Part shown: positions 19,438 through 28,330 of the stretch, piece after piece
How positions within the stretch are numbered: position 1 is the stretch's first letter
Layout: each line of letters opens with the position of its first letter
Source of the DNA: Bacteroidota bacterium
GTDB lineage: Bacteria > Bacteroidota > Bacteroidia > AKYH767-A > OLB10
Reading direction: 5' to 3'
Assembly: GCA_016721435.1 (NCBI GenBank)
Contig: JADKIC010000014.1
Span: 1 to 64,000 of the forward strand
DNA: 64,000 bases
Notes under the pieces: generated by a model
Databases searched by the model: none
Told to the model about the DNA's origin: nothing
The model's input: only the letters and a program-made list of their open reading frames with translations
Position numbers and translations under genes: made by a program

Positions 19438-20676
19438 TTATTTCACAGGAGTTGCACTGATGTAGAGTTTGCCGGTATCTTTTGAATAGAACCTTCTATC
19501 AGAGAATAATGATAGATTCCGTTTTGAAGTCCATTGAATCGTATAATTTGAAATTCGGAATTCAGGATTTCTTCAAGCACCTTTCTTCCTCTTGCATCCA
19601 GGAGGATAAAACGCGTGTCATTTGTTAATGATCCGTTCCAATGGATCTGTACCTGATCAGTTGCAGGATTTGGAAATAAACTTAGATGAGCAGCTGACTC
19701 ATTTTCTTCCATTCCACTGCAAACAATGAAATCAATAGTCACAGCATCCGTTTCAGTACACCCTCCCTGATTAGTAACTGTAACTGCATACGTCGTTGAA
19801 GTGTTGACAGAACTTGTGGTGGAAGCAGTGATACTCGCGGTTGTAGCACCGGTATTCCAATTATAGGTATTTGAAGCGCTGGTGCCCGCAGTGATGACCA
19901 CCGTCTGATTTGTGCAAATAACAGTGTCGTTGATCAGATTAATAACAGGCGCGGGAAACGGTACGGCAACAATGGAATCAATTCTTTGCGGACAAGTAGA
20001 ATCAACTCCATATGGACTGCTGGTATAAATGTATGTTCCGCCGGTATTGGTTCCGGTAATAAATGTTCCCAGATAGCCCCCGCTGAGCGGAGAAGGGCCT
20101 TGCCATGTTCCACTATTGACAGGTGCATTGGGAAGTGCGTTGAAGAATCGGTATGGAATCAAGATTTGAACAAATAGTTAAAGCCGGTCAATGAGTTCAG
20201 GTTCACGCAATGTTCCAGCTTGAAATCATCAACGGATAAATCGTTGCCATTACCTCCATCCACATTGGTGTACATACTGAATACGATGGTGTTGGTGGTT
20301 GAAGTAAAGGTATTGGAAATATAGTTTGTCCAGACAGGAGCGTAGGAGCTACCAGATTTTGGATGGAATCCAGTACCAAACCATTCCCATCGCTGATGAC
20401 CAGCTTTACATCGCACTGCGTCCCTGAAAAAGTTGTAGTATACCAACCGTTAAACCGCAGCGACACACCCGGACACACTGAAAATATCCTTTCATATACT
20501 TTGTCTCCGGCACAGGCTCCTGCTCCGCCATTGCAATTTACAAAATTCATACATCTGACGTGTTCCGGTATGGGCAGCAAATGTTTGTGGGGTATTATGT
20601 ACTGTTTTCCCTGGTTGTAGATCGGAAATGATATTTGTGTTCTCAAACCATCACTAAAATACTTTTCCATGTACAC
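19438..20676 (-). CDS. T9SS type A cargo protein, frameshifted and probably 5'-incomplete
   Basis: An exported surface or secreted protein with a beta-rich N-terminal region (SLRFNGWYTTT, CDVKLVISDG, resembling a concanavalin-like or MAM-type domain). A PKD/SprB-like repeat region follows, with DTVICTNQTVVITAG and VTVTNQGGCTETDAVTI. It ends in a type A sorting domain (LSLFPNPATDQVQIHW...). The last residues, KDTGKLYISATPVK, are in another frame and end at TAA 19438-19440. Other shifts occur near 20160-20250 and 20570. The first 30 or so residues lack a signal peptide, so the true start was lost or lies behind another indel. Ligand unknown. Confidence 0.75.
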
Positions 20677-20940
20677 TGTGCTGGTAATTTACTGTGTATA
20701 AAAAGTAGAAATGCAAATTATAAACTGTTTTAACAAGTTGATTTTTCATGGGGATCGGAGATGTGATTAAGTACAAATTGTTCGTCTTCAAAAGTAAGAA
20801 GTTGCTTTATTTTTTTGCAGACTAAAACAGTTGATTCACTATAATTAGGGGTGAGAGAAAAAGGTGTGTAAGTCATTGAAAATACAGTGTTTCGACCGGC
20901 GTTTGCCTTTTTATTACTTTTGCTTTGTTTAGATGAAACT

Positions 20941-22011
20941 ATGAAGAGCATTAATGATTTTAAAAATTGCGTGAGCACCCCTCTGTTATTGCTGCTTTTT
21001 TCTATGACGATCCTGCAGGTATCAATTTCTTCCTGCTCAAGAAAGTCGGAAAAAGACGAGCAAGAATTGGCCGGAAAGGATACCACACCACTTGGTAAAC
21101 AGATAGCTGCTCTCTCAGTTAAAATTGCCACCGACCCTCAAAACGCAGGACTTTTCCATGAGCGGGCGAAGTTGCATTTACAAAGTACCGATGTCGCTAA
21201 TGCCATGCTGGATATGGAGAAAGTAATTTCTTTGGATACCACGAAAGCAGATTATTTTCTTACACTTGCCGATGTCCATCTTGCCGCATCAAAGCCAGGT
21301 AAATCGAAGGCAGCGCTGGAGAAATGCATCTCCCTTGATCCATCCAACAAACTAGCCTACGAAAAGCTGGCAGAGTTGTACTTCATCGCCCAGCAATACA
21401 AAGAAGCCATTCAGAACCTCGATGGCGTGTTGAAATTAGACATCACCAATCCCAAAGCGTATTTCATGAAAGGAATGTGTTACCGCGATATGGGTGATAC
21501 CACACGAGCCGTCTCCAGTTTTCAGACCTGCATTGAACAGAAGAGCGATTATTACGATGCCTATCTTCAACTGGCGATGATCTTTCATGCAAAGAACAAT
21601 AAGCTCGCCGTGCAGTATTATGACGGAGCTTTACGCGTGAATCCCAAAAGTGTAGATGCATTTTATGGTCGTGGATTATGGTATCAGGAGAATGAACGTA
21701 ATTACGACAAAGCCATTCAGGATTATACCAGTGCCGTACAATTGAATCCGAAAGCAGCACGTGCACATTATGCCTTAGGATATATTCACTACCAATATCT
21801 GAAAGTGTATGACCAGGCCATCAAACATTATAATGATGCCATTTCCGTTGATCCCACCTGGCCGGAAGCCTGGTTCAACCGCGGACTCTCCTACGAAGCG
21901 CAGGGAAATATCGCCGCCGCCGCCACTGACTATAAAAAAGCGCTTGAATTAAGTCCGGATTATAAAAATGCAGCGCAGGCATTGGGTCGGTTGAATAAAC
22001 CGATGAAGTAA
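20941..22011 (+). CDS. TPR-repeat lipoprotein
   Basis: A 356-residue lipoprotein. The start at 20941 gives a signal with lipobox SISSC near residue 32, while a longer frame from 20887 adds a second hydrophobic stretch and is less likely. The rest is a tandem array of about eight tetratricopeptide repeats with the usual small-residue and proline pattern, ending units with AxxLNPKAA or AISVDPTW. TPR arrays bind other proteins, so a scaffold role in the periplasm is likely. The frame is intact. It has no clear operon partner. Confidence 0.88.
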   Translation: MKSINDFKNCVSTPLLLLLFSMTILQVSISSCSRKSEKDEQELAGKDTTPLGKQIAALSVKIATDPQNAGLFHERAKLHLQSTDVANAMLDMEKVISLDTTKADYFLTLADVHLAASKPGKSKAALEKCISLDPSNKLAYEKLAELYFIAQQYKEAIQNLDGVLKLDITNPKAYFMKGMCYRDMGDTTRAVSSFQTCIEQKSDYYDAYLQLAMIFHAKNNKLAVQYYDGALRVNPKSVDAFYGRGLWYQENERNYDKAIQDYTSAVQLNPKAARAHYALGYIHYQYLKVYDQAIKHYNDAISVDPTWPEAWFNRGLSYEAQGNIAAAATDYKKALELSPDYKNAAQALGRLNKPMK

Positions 22012-22046
22012 CAAGACTGTTTTAATTTATTTTCGAGCAAAAAAAA

Positions 22047-22715
22047 TCACGAATCAAATTTTGAACCATCCCATTCAGTACCTGGTGGGAATAGTTCTAC
22101 TTTTCTTTTCTTCATTTCCATAGCCACTAAAGCACTGCTTCCTCCGATTTCTTCCAATTTTGAAATAATATTCAGATAACTCTGCTCATCCCTGTTTTGA
22201 CTTAATTTAAAAACATTGTCAGTTTTCTCTGCACGAATCTCAAAGCCGGTAATAGCCGGCATCATTTTGCTTTTATATTCATCCGGCAGATTGTCGAAAA
22301 TAGTTTTGGATTGCGTGTTCCCTTTTTCAAATTTTAATGTGAAGGTACGCATGAGTTGAACCAGTTCTTCATCGGACATAAACCGCACTTTTCCGCTGAT
22401 ATGAATACTCATATAATTCCAGGTGGAACCGATTTGAGGGTTACTGTACCAGGAAGCACTCACATAGCAGTTCGGACCGGTAAATACCACCAATGCATTC
22501 GGGTTTTCCATAAATGCCTTGTGATGGTCAGTATTGCGCATGATATGTCCTTTGATGTATAAATCACCATCCCGTACTTCCGTTAATACCGGAATCTGGG
22601 TCGCTACTTGTGTGCCGGTCAGGAAACTTCCCGTGAGGAATGCTAATGGATATTCTTCCATGAACTTCAGCAGGTCCTCCTTGTCCTTCTCCTTGAAATA
22701 GGAAAAATTATACAT
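22047..22715 (-). CDS. FMN-binding PaiB-family protein
   Basis: A 222-residue protein of the PaiB family, whose members have a split-barrel FMN-binding fold and were named as negative regulators of protease and sporulation genes in Bacillus. Recognisable segments are a short N-terminal FMEEYPLAFL, HIMRNTDHHKAF, VVFTGPNCYVSASWY, TWNYMSIHISG and a C-terminal part with TGFEIRAEKTDNVFKLSQN. Length and frame are normal. The regulatory role is not established outside Firmicutes; it may be a flavin-dependent enzyme instead. Confidence 0.88.
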   Translation of the reverse strand: MYNFSYFKEKDKEDLLKFMEEYPLAFLTGSFLTGTQVATQIPVLTEVRDGDLYIKGHIMRNTDHHKAFMENPNALVVFTGPNCYVSASWYSNPQIGSTWNYMSIHISGKVRFMSDEELVQLMRTFTLKFEKGNTQSKTIFDNLPDEYKSKMMPAITGFEIRAEKTDNVFKLSQNRDEQSYLNIISKLEEIGGSSALVAMEMKKRKVELFPPGTEWDGSKFDS

Positions 22716-23112
22716 GTTGTTTTTTTTGATAAAGCTATAAAATTATTTTTAATTACCATTCACGAATCTGGTGTAAAACGCTACCACAATTATAAAGGTG
22801 AACCCTACTTGTTATATGAAAGTAAAGTTGGTATTTGTTAATGAAAAGTTGATTACAATGGACGAACACAATCGCTTTTATCCCGGAAATTCGACTTAAT
22901 TTTTCGACCGTAAATATTCTTAGTTTTGAATAAATGAAAATTCCGATAATTAAAACTTCTGTTTAAACGCAGCGACCGCCGCGAACCCGCCGCGAACGCA
23001 GCGTTTAACCCTAAGATTTCAAAATAATGGCTCCAGCTCAAAACGTTAGACAGTGTCTCACGTATTGGGAAAGTGAGATATAATTTTCACTTTCTCACCG
23101 TGATACCTTAAA

Positions 23113-23250
23113 TTAAAATCCAAAGCGTTCTTTGACTTTTCGTTTTTCGTCAGATAAAAGCAGCGTATGGGTTATCAGTTCATGGTTAGGTGTTAGAAGG
23201 CTGAATTCATGGATGTTTTGAATGTTAGCTATGGCGTTCTCCGGGCTCAT
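23113..23250 (-). CDS. Possible small ORF or gene remnant
   Basis: A 45-codon frame starting MSPENAIANIQNIHEF and ending DEKRKVKERFGF. Composition is protein-like and it stands in an otherwise geneless spacer, but no family or promoter is recognisable. It may be the remnant of a larger gene, or chance. Confidence 0.25.
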   Translation of the reverse strand: MSPENAIANIQNIHEFSLLTPNHELITHTLLLSDEKRKVKERFGF

Positions 23251-23462
23251 GCTTGATTTCTTTCCTTTAAGACTTCATCCCGGTACTCTATAAATTTTAT
23301 ATCCTACCAAATTCAAGCAACAGTATGTTGAACCTTGATTTGTTATACCAACTCCTTCTGAGAAATGTGAACTATATTCACATGCCAATGACTTAAAAGT
23401 ATATTTCCTGTGTACTTCATCAAAACGTTAGTTTATCAGACCGGAGATAGACCTTTCTTCCA

Positions 23463-23610
23463 CAACAGCCCTGTAAGGGCGGTATCTCTGTAAGAAAGGA
23501 TATCCTCTTCTCCCACTAATGCCGGCACCCGACCTTAGGTCGGGTGCCGGCGGCTATATGGAGAGGGGGACTTTGTCAGTTACAGAGATACCGCCCTTAC
23601 AGGGCTGTTG
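23463..23610. repeat. Nested long palindromic element
   Basis: Outer arms at 23463-23493 and 23580-23610 are exact reverse complements over 31 bases (CAACAGCCCTGTAAGGGCGG and onward). Inside them a second, 31-base palindrome at 23521-23551 has 15-bp arms (GCCGGCACCCGACCT and its complement) around a single central base. The remaining inner sequence pairs poorly. The element is flanked by AT-rich DNA and contains no gene. Confidence 0.9.
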
Positions 23611-23676
23611 CAGAAAGATTGTTCGTCGCACCTTAAATAGTAGAAAATATTATTTAGAAGGAGGTCTTATCCTTGA

Positions 23677-24901
23677 TCAGTCCATCCCCATCGTCACCCG
23701 ATGCAACAACCCCGAATCAGGAACTTTTTCGGGATCAAAATTCACTTCTTTTGTACTAATACTTTTAACATAGGCATGGTAGACCGGCAATGTGTTTAAT
23801 TGTTTAAAAAGTGTAAAGGCCATTACCATACTAACACCCCAACTAAGAATTTTCATCAACATGACATTCAACATTCCGCTGCAATGATAGAGCCACCATC
23901 CGGCAATCATGACATTACAGAAGCTGATAAAACTCCAGGCACGTTCCGGACCATAATCTCCCATGATATAGGTGATAAAATAAGTATGGAAGATAACCAC
24001 CACGAACCATGCACCTGCAGCTTTAAGCGTGACCGAAAGAAAATTAATATTTTTCTTATGTTCAGCAAACAAGGGAAATAAGATCACCAGCACCATCAGC
24101 ATCCGCAGCGGAGTATGGTATAATGCCATTTTCGCACTGAAGTAAGCGCCTTTTATTAAGAGGCCGAGCATACCCGGGTCGGGCAATGCTGCTTCTCTTT
24201 TTCCGTGACCATCACCGGCCAGCGCAATTCCAAAACTAACGGCCATGCCAATGAGAAAATTGATAATATGTGGGGAAATAGTTTTCGTTCTTTTCCGGTC
24301 CAGGTACAAATAGGCAGGCAGTATCAACCCCAGACATACTACAGCCGGCTCTGCGCACCACCGATATAGAGTCCGCAAAAGTAAGGAGGATGTCCTGCAG
24401 TAAATTATTTTTGAGCGGAGATAAAACCAGACTGATGGCCAACAGTAATGCGATCAGATTCCATCCATACATCGTAGACGTATTTACCCAAAACCAGGTA
24501 TCTCCAATATGATAGCTTGAAACAACCAGGGCAGTACTGATTAATCCCGCGAAGAACCATTCCTGTAAATTGGAAGAAGCAGCGATCCATCGCTTAGAGA
24601 TCATAGCCATCACCAATCGCCGGGAAGCCAGCACCAGCGCCATCAACGTCACCAGATGATAGAGCAGGGGAGAGCTGTTTTCATTCCAGAAATTCATCCA
24701 GGTATGCAGGAAGAAAAACGACATCCATCGGGTATTCCAGGTCTCATATTGACCAATCGTAGCCCCAACAATCCCCGCATCCTTCACCGATCGCAGCATC
24801 ACCACATCATCATCAACGAGCACATTATAATAACTCAACACCCCCCACACCAAACTGCCCAACAAAATAATTAAACCATGCGACGATAAGCGTTTGAACA
24901 T
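23677..24901 (-). CDS. Polytopic membrane protein, DUF6056-like, frameshifted
   Basis: An integral membrane protein with about ten hydrophobic segments, resembling the DUF6056/glycosyltransferase-like membrane families of Bacteroidota. The start at 24901 places a membrane helix (LIILLGSLVWGVLSYYNV) at the N-terminus. A short acidic VDDDV follows it, reminiscent of the periplasmic aspartates of GT-C enzymes. One frameshift near 24370 joins LLTFADS to EPAVVCLGLILPAYLY. Joined length is about 408 residues. A role in transferring lipid-linked sugars is possible but unproven. Confidence 0.65.
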
Positions 24902-25015
24902 AGGTACTAAAATAGGAAAAGAATTGATGAATGGATGAGTGGATGAGTTGATGAATTGATGAGTTATGCCCGGAAGCTGAGGGTTGAAGGTTAAAATAGA
25001 TTTAGATTTTTTTTT

Positions 25016-25105
25016 AACCACTAAGTCATTGGACACTCAAGCACTAGAATTAATGAAAAATCTTGGTATCTCCTTAGGTAAATTGAATTTAGTGACTTAG
25101 TGGTT
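25016..25105. repeat. 13-bp inverted repeat
   Basis: AACCACTAAGTCA at 25016-25028 is repeated in inverse orientation at 25093-25105. They bracket 64 bases. The upstream 100 bases contain short GATGAATTGATGAG-like repeats. It lies between the membrane protein and T9SS genes and has no T-run typical of a terminator. Confidence 0.6.
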
Positions 25106-25145
25106 TTAGAGAAAAACACCTTGTGAGATGATGATTTATACTCAC

Positions 25146-26678
25146 CTAAAATTTGACTAACTTAGACGAAACACTTTCCGAATCAGTAATAAGATTGACA
25201 AAATAAACCCCATTCGCCACTTCATTCATCGGTATCTCTCCCGTCACATACCCTCCCGCTATCACCTCCACTCTTTTCTCGTACACCAACCTTCCTTCCA
25301 AATCAAACAACCGCAAACTCCCCTTTCTTCCTTTGAGTTTGGAAGCGCTGACGTGAATCATATTCCATTCACTATTATACCAGGCTTGAAAAAACACCTG
25401 CTGCTCCGGTACATTATCATCCACCCCAACACTCAGCGTATCACAAGGCGAGCCTACACATGCGCCCATTTCGTAATTGGGGTTATGGGGTAAGCCTCGA
25501 TACGTGCGGTGGCCTCCTAAGGGAAATGAGAATAATTGAAAATCACAAGCGGAACCTAGACTATCTGGTTGGTTGATTACTGTTAATGCTGTATTAACCG
25601 GATTATAATGGCCTGCTGGATATGGGTAAGCATTCCCAATATACCTTGACCAAGAACTTATATAAATTTTGTTATCAGGACCCAGTTTCATCATTGCAGT
25701 AGAAGCAGAATCTTTAATAGTACCTATTATAAGTTTGGAATTTGGAATACTACTTGCCGTTAAATCAAATTGGAAAATTGTTGCATCATCAATACTTAAA
25801 CAACTCATAACATACAAAAACTGATCATTTGGTGAAAAACACAAACTTATGTAATACTTATAAGGTCCTCCACTAGTATTTGGTAATTCAATATTTGTAG
25901 CATTAGAAATTGTTCCAGTGCAGCGATCGAAATCATAAAGCTCAATTAGATTGCCCCAATCAGACACAGTCATTTTAGTACCATCGGAATTAAAACTTAT
26001 ATCACCACCCCCAGAATTTCGCATAGTTCCAACGGTTTGAACCGGCATTGCACTAATACCTAATGAATCTACTAAATACACATAAAATTCGTTGTTATAA
26101 CTTAGACTTACATTGTCAAAGTGCCGTGTAACTAACCACCATCCTTGCCATTACCATGTTTGACAGCCATTAATCCATCAAATAATGGGCTGGTATTAAT
26201 TTGAATATTCTTTTGGGTTACCTCTCCCAGTCCATTTTGTAATTTTAAATCAACTATACTATAATATAAACCATAGGAGGCCCTGATACTCCGGCAACAA
26301 AACGTAGAAGGTACTATCTAAAACTGATTTTGGTACTATTAGAATATCGTGATACCAACCTCTGCAAAACAAGGAGTCTCCATTCATCATCTTAATGTGA
26401 TTTCGATTAATCAGTTTGCCTCGTTTAGAATTAGAACTATTATAAGCAGTGGCATTGGTTGAAGAACCATAAAACAATAAATTGCTATTCAGATCAGCTA
26501 TGCTTATTGAAGCTGTTAAATAAGCTTCACTTATTGTAAAATAAGAAACCGGATTAGTAAAAATCACACCCGCACTATCGCCAAAACACCAAACTTTGTT
26601 GGAATATTGAGCAAATGTCTTCCCACCCCCAACAACCGCAGTCATCAACCACAAAGCGCACAAGAATTTTTTCATCAC
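25146..26678 (-). CDS. T9SS type A cargo with beta-propeller-like core, frameshifted
   Basis: Starts with a signal peptide (MMKKFLCALWLMTAVVGGG...FAQ) and WCFGDSAGVIF, a beginning seen in many Bacteroidota surface proteins of this type. The core has WD40/propeller-like strands (GGDISFNSDGTKM, YKYYISLCFSPNDQFLYV, MMKLGPDNKIYIS). The C-terminus GSLRLFDLEGRLVYEKRV...SSKLVKF is a type A sorting domain. Frameshifts near 26270 and near 26145 (after KDGG) interrupt it; the joining frame reads YGLYYSIVDLKLQNG. Joined length is about 510 residues. Confidence 0.8.
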
Positions 26679-26908
26679 ATTAAAATTAAGAAAATATTCA
26701 TTAGAACCGACAGGTCTTTACTTGTCACACTACTTATGACTTTTTGATTTGAAGTGGGGGCGCAATGACTTATCATAACAAATCATAAAAATCCCTCCTA
26801 CGCCTTGTCTATGGAGGGCAGGCCCAGGAACGCCTAAGGCTATGGATGGTAAAGCATAATAAATCTGCGGAAGCCGGCATCAGATGTTTATTGAAGCTAA
26901 ATTTTATC

Positions 26909-26938
26909 AAAAAAAGGACCCCGATGGAGTCCTTTTTC
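26909..26938 (-). terminator. Terminator of the thrS-infC-rpmI-rplT operon
   Basis: AAAAAGGAC and GTCCTTTTT pair on either side of a CCCGATGGA-type loop, with A/T runs continuing. It lies just downstream of the rplT stop on the minus strand. Confidence 0.75.
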
Positions 26939-26961
26939 ATTGAGAAGGTTTTTATGTGTCG

Positions 26962-27306
26962 TTACTTTACTGAATTCAGTATTGCTTCGAATGCAGCAGG
27001 GTTATTCATCGCGAGGTCGGCAAGTACTTTGCGGTTGATGTCGACGTTGCCGGCATGAATTTTACCCATGAACTGAGAGTAAGACATTCCGTGGAGACGC
27101 GCTGCAGCATTGATACGTTGAATCCACAGTGCGCGGAAGTTGCGTTTCTTGGTCTTACGGTCGCGGTAAGCGTACTGAAGTCCTTTTTCGACAGTGTTTT
27201 TGGCAACTGTCCATACATTTTTGCGGGAACCGAAATTACCCTTGGCGAGTTTGAGGATTTTTTTCCTTCTGGCCTTTGATGCTACATGATTGACTGAACG
27301 TGGCAT
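26962..27306 (-). CDS. rplT: 50S ribosomal protein L20
   Basis: A 114-residue basic ribosomal protein that organises 23S rRNA early in 50S assembly. It has the typical start MPRSVNHVASKARRKKILKLAKG, the central RNFRALWIQRINAAAR and the conserved INRKVLADLA. The last gene of the thrS-infC-rpmI-rplT operon. In other bacteria L20 represses its own operon by binding the mRNA; no such structure could be confirmed here. Confidence 0.97.
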   Translation of the reverse strand: MPRSVNHVASKARRKKILKLAKGNFGSRKNVWTVAKNTVEKGLQYAYRDRKTKKRNFRALWIQRINAAARLHGMSYSQFMGKIHAGNVDINRKVLADLAMNNPAAFEAILNSVK

Positions 27307-27392
27307 GTTGTTTTCGTTTTTTGGCGTTAGCGTTCTGTTGTTTTTTCAGAATCTTTGGTGCTAAGTACCGGGTTAGATTTGAGATTAATGTG

Positions 27393-27623
27393 TTACTCCT
27401 TGCAGAGAGTGGAGGAATGTACAGGTCGGCTAACGCCCAACATTCTCTTTACCCTGTACTCGTCGGTTTCGTGAACGAGTCCGGTGGCAGTTAATGCGCG
27501 CTTGGCTTTGGTTGTCTTCTTGGTCAGGATGTGACGTTTGAAGGCATGCTTGCGCTTGATTTTTCCGGTGCCGGTGAGCTTGAATCGCTTTTTGGCACTG
27601 GAGTTAGATTTCATTTTCGGCAT
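27393..27623 (-). CDS. rpmI: 50S ribosomal protein L35
   Basis: A basic ribosomal protein, here 76 residues. The core MPKMKSNSSAKKRFKLTGTGKI, KHAFKRHILTKKTTKAKR and the near C-terminal EYRVKRML are diagnostic. Most L35 proteins end soon after the RVKRML block at about 65 residues, so the last ten here (SRPVHSSTLCKE) may be an added tail or reflect an indel near 27430. It lies between infC and rplT on the same strand. Confidence 0.93.
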   Translation of the reverse strand: MPKMKSNSSAKKRFKLTGTGKIKRKHAFKRHILTKKTTKAKRALTATGLVHETDEYRVKRMLGVSRPVHSSTLCKE

Positions 27624-27633
27624 GTCAATTATT

Positions 27634-28293
27634 TTATGCTTCGTTATTAGTTTCCGGCTCGCCCCCGATATTTTCTATCAGTGGTTTTTCTGCATCCTTC
27701 TCATCAGCAGGTTTAGCCGGTTTTGGTTTTTTGTTTGGCAGCGGTGCCAGATGCAGAAACATCCGGTTCCCCTCTAATTTTGGTAACATCTCCACTTTAC
27801 CGAACTCTTCCAATGCCTGGGCAAACTTAAGGAGGATGATCTCTCCCCGCGCTTTGTAGGCAATGGCCCTTCCTCTGAAATGTACATAGGCTTTCACCTT
27901 CGCACCCTCTTCGAGGAATTTCATGGCATGCTTCACCTTGAAGTTGAAATCATGCTCATCGGTATTGGGCCCGAAACGGATCTCTTTTAAAATTTGCTTC
28001 GAAGCCTTGGCCTTCGTTTCCTTTTCCTTTTTCTTCCGCTCATAAAGGAACTTCTGATAGTCGACGATTTTACAAACGGGTGGATCCGCCTGCGCCGCAA
28101 TCTCAACTAAGTCGAGACCGGCATCTTCTGCCATCTTCATTGCTTCCTGTAATGAAAGTACTTTGGGCTCTCCACCATCGCCTACCAGACGAACATGTGT
28201 AGCCTTGATCTTGTCATTGATGCGGTGTTCCGCCTCTTTTTTAATCGGTCCCCGTCCTCTTCCGAAGCCGGGTTTGTAAGGAAAAGTTGCTAT
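27634..28293 (-). CDS. infC: Translation initiation factor IF-3, probable ATA start
   Basis: Binds the 30S subunit and checks the start codon-anticodon match. The N-domain has HRINDKIKATHVRLVGD and VDYQKFLYERKKKEKE. The C-domain has RFGPNTDEHDFNFKVKHA and VHFRGRAI. The first ATG, at 28140, would remove about 50 essential residues. Upstream the frame stays open to a TAA and contains no ATG, GTG or TTG suited to start the factor. An ATA at 28291-28293, five bases after GGGAGG, gives the length and N-terminus expected (219 residues). Rare starts such as AUU are used by infC elsewhere for self-control. The C-terminal tail is Pro/Lys/Glu-rich. Confidence 0.9.
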   Translation of the reverse strand: MATFPYKPGFGRGRGPIKKEAEHRINDKIKATHVRLVGDGGEPKVLSLQEAMKMAEDAGLDLVEIAAQADPPVCKIVDYQKFLYERKKKEKETKAKASKQILKEIRFGPNTDEHDFNFKVKHAMKFLEEGAKVKAYVHFRGRAIAYKARGEIILLKFAQALEEFGKVEMLPKLEGNRMFLHLAPLPNKKPKPAKPADEKDAEKPLIENIGGEPETNNEA

Positions 28294-28330
28294 GTGGCCT
28301 CCCTTTATTTTTAGTTTAACTTATTCTTTT

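Larger units (their letters stand above)
22716..23676. other. Long spacer with palindromic element
   Basis: Most of this 960-base stretch has no gene. It holds a GC-rich patch of CGCAGCG/CGCCGCGAAC words (22966-23007), a weak inverted pair of GGGAAAGTGAG/TCACTTTCTC (23066-23100), one doubtful 45-codon frame at 23113-23250 on the minus strand, and the nested palindrome at 23463-23610. Confidence 0.6.
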
